The notes under the pieces are model-generated. The model was not told the origin of the DNA. It worked only from the letters and a program-made list of their open reading frames with translations, and ran no database searches. DNA of 64,000 nt from an uncultured Pelagibacteraceae bacterium. Lineage in GTDB: Bacteria; Pseudomonadota; Alphaproteobacteria; Pelagibacterales; Pelagibacteraceae. The position numbers and the translations under genes were made by a program. The stretch is from contig CACMIH010000005.1 in the NCBI GenBank assembly GCA_902613755.1, forward strand, positions 88,805-152,804, in the 5' to 3' direction. This document shows, piece after piece, positions 53,634 to 63,010 of this stretch (positions are counted from its first letter, which is position 1; each line of letters opens with the position of its first letter).

Positions 53634-53969
53634 TTATGATATTTTAAACGACTCTCCGCATCCACATCGCTCGGTTTCGTTAGGATTATTGAAAACAAAT
53701 GATGAAGATAATTCCTCTTTTTTGTAATCCATTTCAGTTCCAAGAAGATACATAATTGCAGCAGAATCAACAAAAACTTTTACACCCTTATCTTCAATTA
53801 CTTCATCGCTTGGATTTAGCTCTTTAGTATACTCCATTACATAAGACATCCCTGCACAACCGCCTGATTTTACTGATACTCTAACACCTATAGAATCTTT
53901 TTCAGCATTAGCCATTATCTCTTTTATTCTTGAGGCTGCGTTATCACTTAATTTAATTATAGGGTTCAT
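53634..53969 (-). CDS. sufA: SufA/IscA-family Fe-S carrier
   Basis: 111 aa, starting at the ATG at 53967-53969 (MNPIIKLSDN), which overlaps the SufT-type stop; a longer in-frame version lies in that gene and is rejected. The three cluster cysteines are in SGGCAGMSY and CGCGESF. It passes Fe-S clusters to target proteins. Last gene of the SUF operon. Confidence 0.9.
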   Translation of the reverse strand: MNPIIKLSDNAASRIKEIMANAEKDSIGVRVSVKSGGCAGMSYVMEYTKELNPSDEVIEDKGVKVFVDSAAIMYLLGTEMDYKKEELSSSFVFNNPNETERCGCGESFKIS

Positions 53970-54268
53970 TATAAATTCAATTCCAATTTTGCTGCTTCTG
54001 ACATCATATCTTTGTTCCATGGCGGATCCCAAACTAGCTCAAGATCAACATCCTCAATACCTTCAACTTGCATAGCTCCCTCTTTTACCTCTTTTGGTAA
54101 ACTTTCTGCAACCGGACAGTTTGGAGTTGTCAAAGTCATTTTGATAATAGCAAACTTTTCATCTTTTACTTTAATATCATAAATCAAACCCAATTCGAAG
54201 ATATTTACAGGTAACTCAGGATCATAAATTTTTCTCATTTCTTCAATTATTTGTTCTTTTTTTGACAT
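53969..54268 (-). CDS. sufT: SufT-type MIP18/DUF59 protein
   Basis: 99 aa. EEMRKIYDPELPVNIFELGLIYD, MTLTTPNCPVAESLP with the conserved Cys, and ELVWDPPWNKDMMSEAAK are the DUF59 signature. It helps cluster maturation for high-demand proteins. It sits between sufU (3-base spacer) and sufA (one-base overlap). Confidence 0.9.
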   Translation of the reverse strand: MSKKEQIIEEMRKIYDPELPVNIFELGLIYDIKVKDEKFAIIKMTLTTPNCPVAESLPKEVKEGAMQVEGIEDVDLELVWDPPWNKDMMSEAAKLELNL

Positions 54269-54271
54269 AAT

Positions 54272-54736
54272 TTAATTCTCAGTTTTTACTTCTTCTGTAT
54301 TTTCTTCAAAAGCAGAAACCATTGTGTGCCAAGATAAAGTTGCGCACTTAACTCTCATTGGATATTGCTTAACACCAGATAAACACATTAGTTTAGTTTT
54401 TTCATCTTCGCTCAAATACTTGGATTTTAATTCAGGATTTTCTTTAATCATGCCTAAAAAATCCTCAACTATTTCTTTAGCCTCATGCTCATTTTTTCCT
54501 TTGATCAAATCTGTCATTATAGAGGCTGAAGCCATTGAAATAGCACAACCACTTCCCTCAAAAGATGCATCTTCTACAATTTTTTGTCCATTAAGTTTTA
54601 AATAAACATGAACGTTATCACCACAAAGAGGATTGTTTCCTTTGGCATCTTTATTAAAACCTTCTGTCTTTCTAAGATTTCTTGGATTTTTACCATGCTC
54701 CAAAATTATTTCTTGATAAAGTTCTTTTAAATTCAT
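54272..54736 (-). CDS. sufU: SufU-type Fe-S scaffold/sulfur transfer protein
   Basis: 154 aa of the IscU/SufU fold. Cysteines in NPLCGDNV, GSGCAISMASAS and VKCATLSWHTM are the three conserved ones. The approximately 20-residue insert between the second and third (LGMIKENPELKSKYLSED) marks SufU rather than IscU. It takes sulfur from SufS. ATG overlaps the sufS stop by one base. Confidence 0.9.
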   Translation of the reverse strand: MNLKELYQEIILEHGKNPRNLRKTEGFNKDAKGNNPLCGDNVHVYLKLNGQKIVEDASFEGSGCAISMASASIMTDLIKGKNEHEAKEIVEDFLGMIKENPELKSKYLSEDEKTKLMCLSGVKQYPMRVKCATLSWHTMVSAFEENTEEVKTEN

Positions 54737-55953
54737 TATAGGTTAAATATTTTTTTACAGTTGTTTATAGACTCATTTAGCTGATCTAAATCTTCTTTTG
54801 TATTATATATGCCAACTGATGCTCTTGCGCTTGCTGGAATATTTAATTTATCATGAAGAATTTGACAACAATGATGTCCTGCTCTTATCGCAACCCCGTC
54901 TTCGTCCAAGATAGTTGCTATATCATGAGGGTGCACTCCTTCTATTGTAAATGATAACACTCCTCCTTTATTTTTTGGATTTCCAATAAGTTTAACTGAG
55001 TTATTTTTCTGTAATAGTTCTTGTCCGTATTCAACTAAATTAGCTTCGTGTTTCATAACATTTTCTATACCAATGCTTTCTAAAAATTTTATTGATTGAT
55101 CAAAAGCAATTACTTGTGCTGTAGCCATAGTCCCTGCCTCATACTTATTTGGTAATTCACCATAGGAAATCCTATCTTTTTTAACTTCATTTATCATTCC
55201 TCCACCACCTTGGTATGGAGGTAATTCTTCTAGCCATTTTTTCTTACCGTACAAAACTCCTAAACCTGTAGGTCCATACATTTTGTGACATGAAATTGCA
55301 TAGAAATCACAATCTAATTCTTGCATATCTAGTTTTAGATGTGGCGCTCCTTGACATCCATCAACTACAACAATAATTCCTTTTGAATGTGCAAGCTGAG
55401 TAATTTCTTTTACCGGTAAAATTGCACCTGTCACATTAGACAAATGAGTAATTGAAATTAATTTTGTTTTTGGAGTTATTTTCTTTTCTATTTCTTCGAC
55501 AGTAATTTCACCTTCTTCATTTATTTCAGCAAAATTAATTTTTATATTTTTTGATTTTCTTAAAAAATGCCATGGAACATAATTTGAATGATGCTCAAGT
55601 TCTGTAATTAATACTTCGTCACCTTCCTGCAAGTAACTTTGGCCTAATGTATTAGCAATTAAATTTAATGCTTCTGTAGCTCCCTTTGTAAAAACAATTT
55701 CATTTTTATCTTTAGCGTTAATATATTTTTGAACTGAAGATCTGGTATTTTCGTATAAATTAGTTGCTGCTACAGCAAGATAATGAACACTTCTTCCAAC
55801 ATTTGAAAATTGTTTAGTATAAAATTCATTAATTCTATCTACAACTACCTTTGGTTTTTGAGATGAGTTCGCACTATCTAAATATACTAGATCGTTATTT
55901 TGAATTTTTTCATCAAAAATTGGAAATTCTTTTTTTATCTGATCAATATTCAT
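54736..55953 (-). CDS. sufS: SufS cysteine desulfurase
   Basis: 405 aa PLP enzyme, group II. ELEHHSNYVPW, VVDGCQGAPH, Schiff-base Lys in AISCHKMYGPTG and active Cys in RAGHHCCQ. It supplies persulfide sulfur to SufU. Start overlaps the SufD stop (ATGA). Confidence 0.94.
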   Translation of the reverse strand: MNIDQIKKEFPIFDEKIQNNDLVYLDSANSSQKPKVVVDRINEFYTKQFSNVGRSVHYLAVAATNLYENTRSSVQKYINAKDKNEIVFTKGATEALNLIANTLGQSYLQEGDEVLITELEHHSNYVPWHFLRKSKNIKINFAEINEEGEITVEEIEKKITPKTKLISITHLSNVTGAILPVKEITQLAHSKGIIVVVDGCQGAPHLKLDMQELDCDFYAISCHKMYGPTGLGVLYGKKKWLEELPPYQGGGGMINEVKKDRISYGELPNKYEAGTMATAQVIAFDQSIKFLESIGIENVMKHEANLVEYGQELLQKNNSVKLIGNPKNKGGVLSFTIEGVHPHDIATILDEDGVAIRAGHHCCQILHDKLNIPASARASVGIYNTKEDLDQLNESINNCKKIFNL

Positions 55954-57197
55954 TCTTTAATTCCAATCATATTTTTTATTAAGTTTTTTATTTCCGAGTC
56001 AGTAATTTTTTCAACAACATCTAGTAAAAAACCATTAATTAATAACTCTCTTGACTGCTGATAACTTAAACCTCTAGACATTAAATAAAATATAGAATCC
56101 TCATTTAAACTACCTGAGGCCGAACCATGCGAACATTTAACATCATCGGCATAAATTTCTAGTTCTGGCTTGGCATTAAACTCTGACTCTTTATTTAACA
56201 ATATTGCTTTGCTCAATTGGTATCCATCAGTTTTCTGAGCATCTGAATTTACAAATATTTTTCCTTGATACACCGCTTTAGAACTTTGGTCTAAAACACT
56301 TTTAATTAATTGATAACTTTTAGTATTTTCAGTTAAATGATTTATTATTGATCTGATTTCGTGATGTTTATCATTATTCAATGAAAAAATACCATTTACA
56401 AAAGCTGATGCATAAACTCCATTTAAATTACAATTTATCTCATTTTTAGAAAAATTTGATCCAGAAGATAAAATAAATGTTTCAGAAATACTGTTCTTGT
56501 CTTGATCAATATTGTTAAAAGAATACTTAACATTTTTATTCTCAAATTTATCTACTTTATAGTTTTTTAAAACAGCATTTTCTTTTAATTCAAAATTATA
56601 AAATATATTTAAAAAATTCTTTTCAGACGTATCATTAAACAAATCAATTAATCTTAATGAACTATCTTTATCTAGTTCAAAATTAAGTCGTAAATTAATG
56701 TTTTTTGACCAAATTTTAGAATTTGTTGTATGATAAATAATGAGAGGTTTTGCTAATTGATAACCTTTTTTTACCAATATTTTAAAGCATTTATTAGTAA
56801 ATGCATTATTCAAGTCAGATAATGAATTGCTATTTTTAAATTGATTAATAGTTTCTGATTGATCAATTATTTCTATTTGATCTTTTTTTTCATATTCAAA
56901 ATCGATTTTTTCAATTCTACCATTTATAAATACTATTTTATTATGCTCTAATCCATCTACAAATACTGATGTATCGACTTTATTAGTGGATGCTTGATTA
57001 TTATAAAAACTAAGTTCTCCGATATTATTTTTTATTATTTGATTAAGATCTGAAAATTTCCAATCTTCTTCTTTTCTGTTTGGAAATCCTTTTTCTATAA
57101 AATTTTCTAAACAAAATTTTTTTATCTCAATATCTTTTTGAGATAAACTTAAATTTTTTATACTACTATCAAAATCTTTTTGTAATTGTTCTTTCAT
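55950..57197 (-). CDS. sufD: SufD, Fe-S assembly scaffold subunit
   Basis: 415 aa. FPNRKEEDWKFSDL at the N-terminus and the C-terminal beta-helix end KCSHGSASGSLNEDSIFYLMSRGL (in pieces; conserved Cys and His) mark SufD. It forms SufBC2D. The middle is diverged and asparagine/lysine-rich. It begins right after the sufC stop. Confidence 0.9.
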   Translation of the reverse strand: MKEQLQKDFDSSIKNLSLSQKDIEIKKFCLENFIEKGFPNRKEEDWKFSDLNQIIKNNIGELSFYNNQASTNKVDTSVFVDGLEHNKIVFINGRIEKIDFEYEKKDQIEIIDQSETINQFKNSNSLSDLNNAFTNKCFKILVKKGYQLAKPLIIYHTTNSKIWSKNINLRLNFELDKDSSLRLIDLFNDTSEKNFLNIFYNFELKENAVLKNYKVDKFENKNVKYSFNNIDQDKNSISETFILSSGSNFSKNEINCNLNGVYASAFVNGIFSLNNDKHHEIRSIINHLTENTKSYQLIKSVLDQSSKAVYQGKIFVNSDAQKTDGYQLSKAILLNKESEFNAKPELEIYADDVKCSHGSASGSLNEDSIFYLMSRGLSYQQSRELLINGFLLDVVEKITDSEIKNLIKNMIGIKE

Positions 57198-57932
57198 TTA
57201 ATTAAAATTTTCATATCCTTTTTTCTCTAATTCTAAAGCTAAATCTGGACCACCAGATTTTACAATTTTTCCATTCATCAAAACGTGGACAAAATCAGGC
57301 TTTATATAATCAAGTAATCTTTGATAGTGTGTAATAATTAAAAATGAATTTTTTTTGTCTCTCAGAGTATTAACTCCATCTGCAACAATCTTTAAAGCAT
57401 CAATATCTAAGCCTGAGTCTGTTTCATCTAAAATTGATAATTTTGGAGCTAACAACGACATTTGTAGAATTTCATTTTTCTTTTTTTCTCCACCAGAAAA
57501 ACCAACATTTAATTGTCTGTTTAATTTTTCCTCATCAAATTTTAGTTTTTTGGATTTTTCTTTTACCAATTTTAGAAATTCAATAGCATCAAGCTCTTTC
57601 TCGCCTCTAGCTTTTCTCACAGCATTCAAAGAAGTTTTTAAAAATATATTTGTATTTACTCCTGGAATTTCTAAGGGATATTGGAAAGCCAAAAATACAC
57701 CCTTATGTGCTCTTTCCTCTGTATCAAGTTCAAATAAATCTTTTTCTTCAAAAAGAACTTCCCCAGAAACTTCATAACCTTTTTTTCCAGATAGAATATT
57801 TGACAATGTGCTTTTTCCAGATCCATTAGGACCCATAATTGCATGAACCTCACCAGGATTTATATCTAATGATAGCCCATTTAAAATAGACTTATTATCA
57901 ATTGTTGCATTTAAATTATTTATTTTAAGCAT
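57198..57932 (-). CDS. sufC: SufC, Fe-S assembly ATPase
   Basis: 244 aa ABC-type ATPase that does not belong to a transporter. Walker A GPNGSGKSTLS, signature FSGGEKKKNEILQM, Walker B SILDETDSGLDIDA and His in ITHYQRLLDYI. It drives the SufBC2D complex. Overlaps sufB by one base. Confidence 0.95.
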   Translation of the reverse strand: MLKINNLNATIDNKSILNGLSLDINPGEVHAIMGPNGSGKSTLSNILSGKKGYEVSGEVLFEEKDLFELDTEERAHKGVFLAFQYPLEIPGVNTNIFLKTSLNAVRKARGEKELDAIEFLKLVKEKSKKLKFDEEKLNRQLNVGFSGGEKKKNEILQMSLLAPKLSILDETDSGLDIDALKIVADGVNTLRDKKNSFLIITHYQRLLDYIKPDFVHVLMNGKIVKSGGPDLALELEKKGYENFN

Positions 57933-59374
57933 TAACCTACACTTCCTTCTAGACTGATACCTACAAGTTTTTGGGCTTCTACAGCGAATTCCATAGGTAA
58001 TTGTTGCAATACTTCTTTACAAAAACCGTTAACAATCAAGCCAACTGCTTCCTCTGGATTTAATCCTCTTTGTTGACAATAATGTAACTGCTCTTCACTA
58101 ATCTTGGATGTGGTTGCCTCATGAGCAATATTGGACTCAGAATTTTTATTTTTTATATAAGGAACAGTGTGAGCTCCACATTTATTACCCATTAGTAAAG
58201 AGTCACATTGAGTGTAATTAGTAGAATTTTTTGCTTTTGATGAAATGTCTACTAGGCCTCTATAAGTCATGTCAGAACTACCCGCCGATATTCCTTTCGA
58301 AATTATTTTACTTTTAGTATTTTTACCTAAATGAATCATTTTAGTTCCTGTATCTGCTTTTTGATGATTATTAGTAATTGCTATTGAATAGAACTCACCA
58401 ACAGAATTATCTCCTTTAAGAATACAACTAGGATACTTCCAGGTAATTGCAGAACCCGTTTCAACTTGTGTCCATGAAATTTTAGAATTTTTTCCTTTGC
58501 ACAAACCTCTTTTTGTTACAAAATTATAAATTCCACCTTTGCCATCTTTATCACCTGGATACCAATTTTGAACTGTTGAATATTTTATTTCTGCATCATC
58601 TAGTGCAATTAATTCTACATTAGCAGCATGTAATTGATTTTCATCTCTCATAGGAGCTGTACATCCTTCTAAGTAACTTACATAACTTCCTTTGTCTGCA
58701 ATAATTAAAGTTCTTTCAAATTGACCTGTATTTGATGCATTAATTCTAAAATAAGTAGATAGCTCCATTGGACATCTAACTCCCTCTGGAATGTATACAA
58801 AAGAACCATCTGTAAAAACTGCTGAATTTAATGTTGCAAAAAAATGATCACTTGTGGGGATTACAGAGCCTAAATATTTTTTGACTAATTCAGGGTGATT
58901 TTGAATTGCCTCTGATATGGGGCAAAATATAATTCCTTGTTTTGTTAATTCATCTTTAAAAGTAGTAGCCACTGAAACTGAATCGAATACAGCATCAACA
59001 GCTATTCCATTTAATCTCGCTTGCTCTTGCAAAGGAATTCCGAGTTTTTTATAAGTTTCTAAAAGTTTAGGATCTAGTTCATCGAGGCTTTTCGGCTTAT
59101 CTTTCATACTTTTAGGAGCAGAGTAATAATATAGATCTTGATAGTCTATTTTTGGAAATTTAGGTTTTTGCCAATCTGGTTCTTTTAATACTTTAAATCT
59201 TTCAAAGGCTTTTAATCTAAAATCAAGCATCCACGAAGGTTCTTTTTTAATATTAGAAATAAATTTAATAACATCTTCATTTAAACCTTTTGGGGCTTGA
59301 ATATTTTCTATATCAGTTGAAAAACCATATTTATAGTCTTTTAAATTATTTATTTCTTTTTGTCTGTTATCCAT
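57932..59374 (-). CDS. sufB: SufB, Fe-S assembly scaffold subunit
   Basis: 480 aa, full length. [59 protein letters not shown] and [21 protein letters not shown] are SufB blocks. It holds the nascent cluster. One base separates it from the iscR stop, so the regulator and operon are one transcript. Confidence 0.96.
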   Translation of the reverse strand: MDNRQKEINNLKDYKYGFSTDIENIQAPKGLNEDVIKFISNIKKEPSWMLDFRLKAFERFKVLKEPDWQKPKFPKIDYQDLYYYSAPKSMKDKPKSLDELDPKLLETYKKLGIPLQEQARLNGIAVDAVFDSVSVATTFKDELTKQGIIFCPISEAIQNHPELVKKYLGSVIPTSDHFFATLNSAVFTDGSFVYIPEGVRCPMELSTYFRINASNTGQFERTLIIADKGSYVSYLEGCTAPMRDENQLHAANVELIALDDAEIKYSTVQNWYPGDKDGKGGIYNFVTKRGLCKGKNSKISWTQVETGSAITWKYPSCILKGDNSVGEFYSIAITNNHQKADTGTKMIHLGKNTKSKIISKGISAGSSDMTYRGLVDISSKAKNSTNYTQCDSLLMGNKCGAHTVPYIKNKNSESNIAHEATTSKISEEQLHYCQQRGLNPEEAVGLIVNGFCKEVLQQLPMEFAVEAQKLVGISLEGSVG

Positions 59375-59375
59375 T

Positions 59376-59801
59376 CTAAACTCTTGTTTCTTTATTGTTA
59401 TTTAATAAATCTTTAAGGCTTTTATTTTCAAAAAATGTATTTATATGAATCTCTAATTCATCCCATAGATTATGAGTAATACACTTTGTAGCTTTACCGT
59501 TGCATCCTTTTTTAGATTCTTTTTTACATTGAACAGTTTTTACTTTTTCATCTACTGCATGAAAAATATTTGTTAATTTTATATCATTGGGATTTTTATT
59601 AAGAACATATCCTCCTTGAGTTCCTCTAATACTTTTTACAATTTCGTTTTTTTTTAATTTAGAAAAAATTTGTTCAAGGTAATCTAACGAAATACCTTGT
59701 CTTAAAGATATATCTCTTAGTGATACTGGATTGATATTATCAAACCTAGCTAAATCCACTAATGCCATTACAGCATATCTTCCTTTTGATGTAAGTTTCA
59801 T
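59376..59801 (-). CDS. iscR: IscR-type Rrf2 Fe-S-sensing regulator
   Basis: 141 aa. Winged helix [37 protein letters not shown] and the wing [11 protein letters not shown]. Cluster ligands Cys92, Cys100, Cys107 and His110 ([11 protein letters not shown]) follow the IscR pattern, with spacing 7 and 6 instead of 5 and 5. With a cluster it should repress its own operon, by the site at 59832-59856. RirA-like function is the alternative. Confidence 0.9.
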   Translation of the reverse strand: MKLTSKGRYAVMALVDLARFDNINPVSLRDISLRQGISLDYLEQIFSKLKKNEIVKSIRGTQGGYVLNKNPNDIKLTNIFHAVDEKVKTVQCKKESKKGCNGKATKCITHNLWDELEIHINTFFENKSLKDLLNNNKETRV

Positions 59802-59824
59802 ATTTTACCCTTAAATTGTGGGTT

Positions 59825-59852
59825 TTTATACATACCTGACCAAAATGGTCAA
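59825..59852 (-). promoter_or_regulatory. promoter of the iscR-suf operon
   Basis: On the minus strand TTGACC (59847-59852), a 16-base spacer and TATAAA (59825-59830) precede the iscR ATG by 23 bases. The -35 box lies inside the IscR-type palindrome, so binding would block polymerase. Confidence 0.65.
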
Positions 59853-59856
59853 GTTT
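59832..59856. promoter_or_regulatory. IscR type 1-like operator
   Basis: The core palindrome TGACC-AAAAT-GGTCA (59837-59851) lies in a 25-base site that matches 22 of 25 positions of the E. coli type 1 IscR consensus as I remember it. Two of the three differences are a symmetrical pair that keeps the palindrome. The core also reads as TGA-N9-TCA, the iron-responsive box of alphaproteobacteria. Confidence 0.7.
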
Positions 59857-59939
59857 AGAGTTTAAAAAAAAACTCACATATTGTCGCTGACTTGTGATAA
59901 ACGTACATTTTTTTTGAGAATAATAATCAATATCGCTTT

Positions 59940-60596
59940 ATGGATAATAAAATTTTAGAAATATTTATACCTGGCCCTGCTGGAAGACTAGAAGCTAAAT
60001 ATTATAAAAGTAAAAAAAATACATCTCCAATTGCTTTGGTATTACAGCCGCATCCTCAATATGGAGGAACTATGAACAATAAAATAGTAGTGGATACTTT
60101 CCATGCTTTTATGGATAACGACTTTTCAGTATGTAGAGTAAATTTTAGAGGTGTTGGTAAAAGTGATGGAGAATTTGATAATGGTCAAGGCGAACTTGCT
60201 GATGCAGCAGCAGCTTTAGATTGGTTAGAAAGAGAAAATTTTGATAATTCTCAATGTTGGGTATCAGGATTTTCTTTTGGATCTTTGATTGCAATGCAAT
60301 TATTAATGAGAAGGCCAGAAATAAATAGATTTATAGCTATTTCACCTCAACCTAATGTTTATGATTTTTCTTTTTTATCTCCATGTCCAACTTCTGGATT
60401 AGTTGCTTATGGTAAGAAAGATGAATTAGTACCTGTAGAATATATCACAGAACTGGACAAAAGATTAAGCGCTCAAAAAGGAATAAAAGTAGAATTTAAT
60501 GCAATATCAGAGGCTAATCATTTCTTTTCAAAAACAAGTGATGATTTGGTTAAACAACTTGATAAATATATAAAAAAAGAAACAGCACTTTATTAA
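59940..60596 (+). CDS. alpha/beta hydrolase
   Basis: 218 aa. LQPHPQYGGTMNNK, VNFRGVGKSDGEFDNGQGE, nucleophile Ser in SGFSFGSL, Asp in KKDELVPVE and His in SEANHFF make a complete catalytic triad. Family of small cytoplasmic hydrolases of unknown substrate, often next to Fe-S or cell-wall genes in alphaproteobacteria. It shares four bases (TTAA) with the end of convergent anmK. Confidence 0.82.
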   Translation: MDNKILEIFIPGPAGRLEAKYYKSKKNTSPIALVLQPHPQYGGTMNNKIVVDTFHAFMDNDFSVCRVNFRGVGKSDGEFDNGQGELADAAAALDWLERENFDNSQCWVSGFSFGSLIAMQLLMRRPEINRFIAISPQPNVYDFSFLSPCPTSGLVAYGKKDELVPVEYITELDKRLSAQKGIKVEFNAISEANHFFSKTSDDLVKQLDKYIKKETALY

Positions 60597-61735
60597 AAAT
60601 TTTCTACCAGTTTTCCACCTACTGTAAATTCTTTACATCCAGTTGTTGTGCTAAAAGAAATTGGTAAATTTAAATAAGATCTTATAGCCAAAAATGCAAA
60701 TGCTTGGGATTCAATATAATCACCATTTAAATTATATTTATCTATGGTTTCCAAAGTAATATTATTTTCGTTTGATATGTAATTTTTTATACGATTAATT
60801 AAATTACTATTTTTTCTACCTCCACCACAGAGTAAAAATGTAATACTTTTTTTTTGACTAACATGTTTTAATCCTTCTGCAATCAAATATGCTGTAAAAT
60901 CTGTTATAGTAGCACAACCATCTTCTAGCGATAATCCTCTTGCAAATGATACGTCAAAATTTTTAATATCCAATGAATGGGAGTAAGAATTTATTTTAAA
61001 ATTATCCATTACCTGATTTAGAATTAATTGATCAACTTTCCCTGCATTAGCTAGTTCACCATTTTTATCAAATTTTTTATTAGAATTATTTCTTATCCAT
61101 TCATCTATTAAACAATTTCCAGGACCTATATCAAATGCAAAAAGGTTATTTTGAAAATTATCTGAATCATTAATAACTTTTGTAACATTGGCTATACCAC
61201 CAATGTTTAAGAAACCTATAGGAAATTTAATATTAAAATTTTGATTGATTTTTTTTGTTAAAATATGATGGAAAATTGGTGTTAAGGGTGCGCCTTGACC
61301 ATTATTTTGAATATCTGCTTGTCTAAAATCGTATATGACTTTTTTTTTGACCATTTGAGATAACAACTTCCCATCTCCTAATTGATTAGTAATTTTTTCA
61401 TTTGGTTTATGAAAAATTGTTTGACCATGAAAACCTATCAAATGAATGGGATCTCTGTATTTTTTTAATGATTGATTAACTGCATCAGCATGAAAAAGAG
61501 TTAAATTACGCTCTAATTCTCTTAATTTTTCTGAATTTTGTAAAAGATCTTTCTTTGTTAAAACTAAATCTCGTAATCGAACTAACTGATCCTGAAGATT
61601 TTTATCATACTCATAATAATCATCTAGAATGTTTGAAAATTCATCGTATCCATCTGAACTAATTATAGATAAATCAATACCATCCATAGATGTTCCGCTC
61701 ATTAGTCCAATTGCAGTATATAATTTTTTTTTCAT
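60593..61735 (-). CDS. anmK: anhydro-N-acetylmuramic acid kinase
   Basis: 380 aa. GLMSGTSMDGIDLS phosphate loop, IGFHGQTIFHKP, GFLNIGGIANVT, FDIGPGNCLIDEW and LLCGGGRKNSNL are family blocks. It phosphorylates and opens 1,6-anhydroMurNAc for cell-wall recycling. Divergent from tyrS, 45 bases between starts. Confidence 0.95.
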   Translation of the reverse strand: MKKKLYTAIGLMSGTSMDGIDLSIISSDGYDEFSNILDDYYEYDKNLQDQLVRLRDLVLTKKDLLQNSEKLRELERNLTLFHADAVNQSLKKYRDPIHLIGFHGQTIFHKPNEKITNQLGDGKLLSQMVKKKVIYDFRQADIQNNGQGAPLTPIFHHILTKKINQNFNIKFPIGFLNIGGIANVTKVINDSDNFQNNLFAFDIGPGNCLIDEWIRNNSNKKFDKNGELANAGKVDQLILNQVMDNFKINSYSHSLDIKNFDVSFARGLSLEDGCATITDFTAYLIAEGLKHVSQKKSITFLLCGGGRKNSNLINRIKNYISNENNITLETIDKYNLNGDYIESQAFAFLAIRSYLNLPISFSTTTGCKEFTVGGKLVENF

Positions 61736-61780
61736 TGATATGCTTTTTAAAAAATATTTGTATATTGTGACTATAAACTT

Positions 61781-63010
61781 ATGAATAAATTTTTAAAAGA
61801 ATTTAAAGATAGAGGTTTTTTCTATCAATGCACAAGTGAAGATGAATTATCTAAAAAATTAGATAAGGATAAGGTTAAAGGTTATATAGGTTTTGATTGT
61901 ACTGCTGAAAGCTTGCATGTAGGTAGCTTGTTACAAATAATGTGTTTGCGACTACTTCAAAAAAATGGACATCAACCAATAGTTTTACTTGGTGGAGGAA
62001 CTACAAGAATTGGAGATCCATCTGGTAAAGATAAAACTAGAAAAATGTTAAGCGAAGAAGAAATCGAGAAAAATATTAAAAACATCAAAAATGTATTAAA
62101 AAAATTTTTAGATAATGATGATCCTAATACAAAACCAATATTTGTGAATAATTATAACTGGCTTAAAGATCTAAATTATATTTCATTTTTGAGAGATATA
62201 GGAAAACATTTCACGATAAATAGAATGCTCACATTTGATAGTGTAAAACTTAGATTAGATAGAGAGCAGTCACTCAGTTATATGGAATTTAATTATATGA
62301 TTTTACAAGCATATGATTTTCTTGAATTAAATAAGAAAGAAAATTGTGTCCTACAAATTGGAGGCTCAGATCAATGGGGGAATATTGTTAACGGTGTTGA
62401 GCTTATAAAAAGATATTCTAATAATCAAACTTTTGGTTTAACAACGCCTTTGATTACATTAGCGACTGGTGCTAAAATGGGAAAAACTGAAAGTGGAGCT
62501 ATTTGGTTGGATAAAAAATACTTATCAGCTTATGATTATTGGCAGTTTTGGAGAAATGTAGATGATAGAGATGTAATTAAATTTTTAAAAATGTTTACTG
62601 AAATTGAAATTAAGGAAATAGAAAAAATTAAAGATAAAGATATAAATGAACTAAAAATATTACTTGCTAATAAAACTACAGATATGTTACATGGAAATGA
62701 AGCAGCTAAAAATTCTGAGCAAGCAGCAAAAGAAGCTTTCTCAGGACATATGCTTGGTGCTAACTTGCCAAAAGTAAATATTCATTCTAAAAAAATAAAA
62801 GAAAAAATTAATATTGTAGACCTGGTTTTACTATCCAAATTAGAAAACTCAAAAAGTGAAATTAGAAGGCTTGTAAAAGGGAATGCAATTAAAATAAATG
62901 ACAATGTTGTTTCAGATGAGAAATTCGAGATCACTAAAAATTTATTTAAAGATAAATATCTTAAACTTTCTCTTGGGAAAAAAAGACATATTAAAATAGA
63001 ATTAAATTAA
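61781..63010 (+). CDS. tyrS: tyrosyl-tRNA synthetase
   Basis: 409 aa class I synthetase. GFDCTAESLHVGSLLQIM contains the HIGH-like HVGS, QIGGSDQWGNIVNG binds tyrosine, and KMGKTESG is the KMSKS-like loop. A C-terminal S4-type RNA-binding domain follows (SKSEIRRLVKGNAIKIND). It shares TTAA with the end of the convergent gene. A TATAAA lies within ten bases of the ATG, so the leader may be very short. Confidence 0.96.
   Translation: MNKFLKEFKDRGFFYQCTSEDELSKKLDKDKVKGYIGFDCTAESLHVGSLLQIMCLRLLQKNGHQPIVLLGGGTTRIGDPSGKDKTRKMLSEEEIEKNIKNIKNVLKKFLDNDDPNTKPIFVNNYNWLKDLNYISFLRDIGKHFTINRMLTFDSVKLRLDREQSLSYMEFNYMILQAYDFLELNKKENCVLQIGGSDQWGNIVNGVELIKRYSNNQTFGLTTPLITLATGAKMGKTESGAIWLDKKYLSAYDYWQFWRNVDDRDVIKFLKMFTEIEIKEIEKIKDKDINELKILLANKTTDMLHGNEAAKNSEQAAKEAFSGHMLGANLPKVNIHSKKIKEKINIVDLVLLSKLENSKSEIRRLVKGNAIKINDNVVSDEKFEITKNLFKDKYLKLSLGKKRHIKIELN

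Noticed and set aside
53969..54032. Longer N-terminus for SufA
   Set aside because: It would lie within the SufT-type gene in another frame and add residues foreign to the family.
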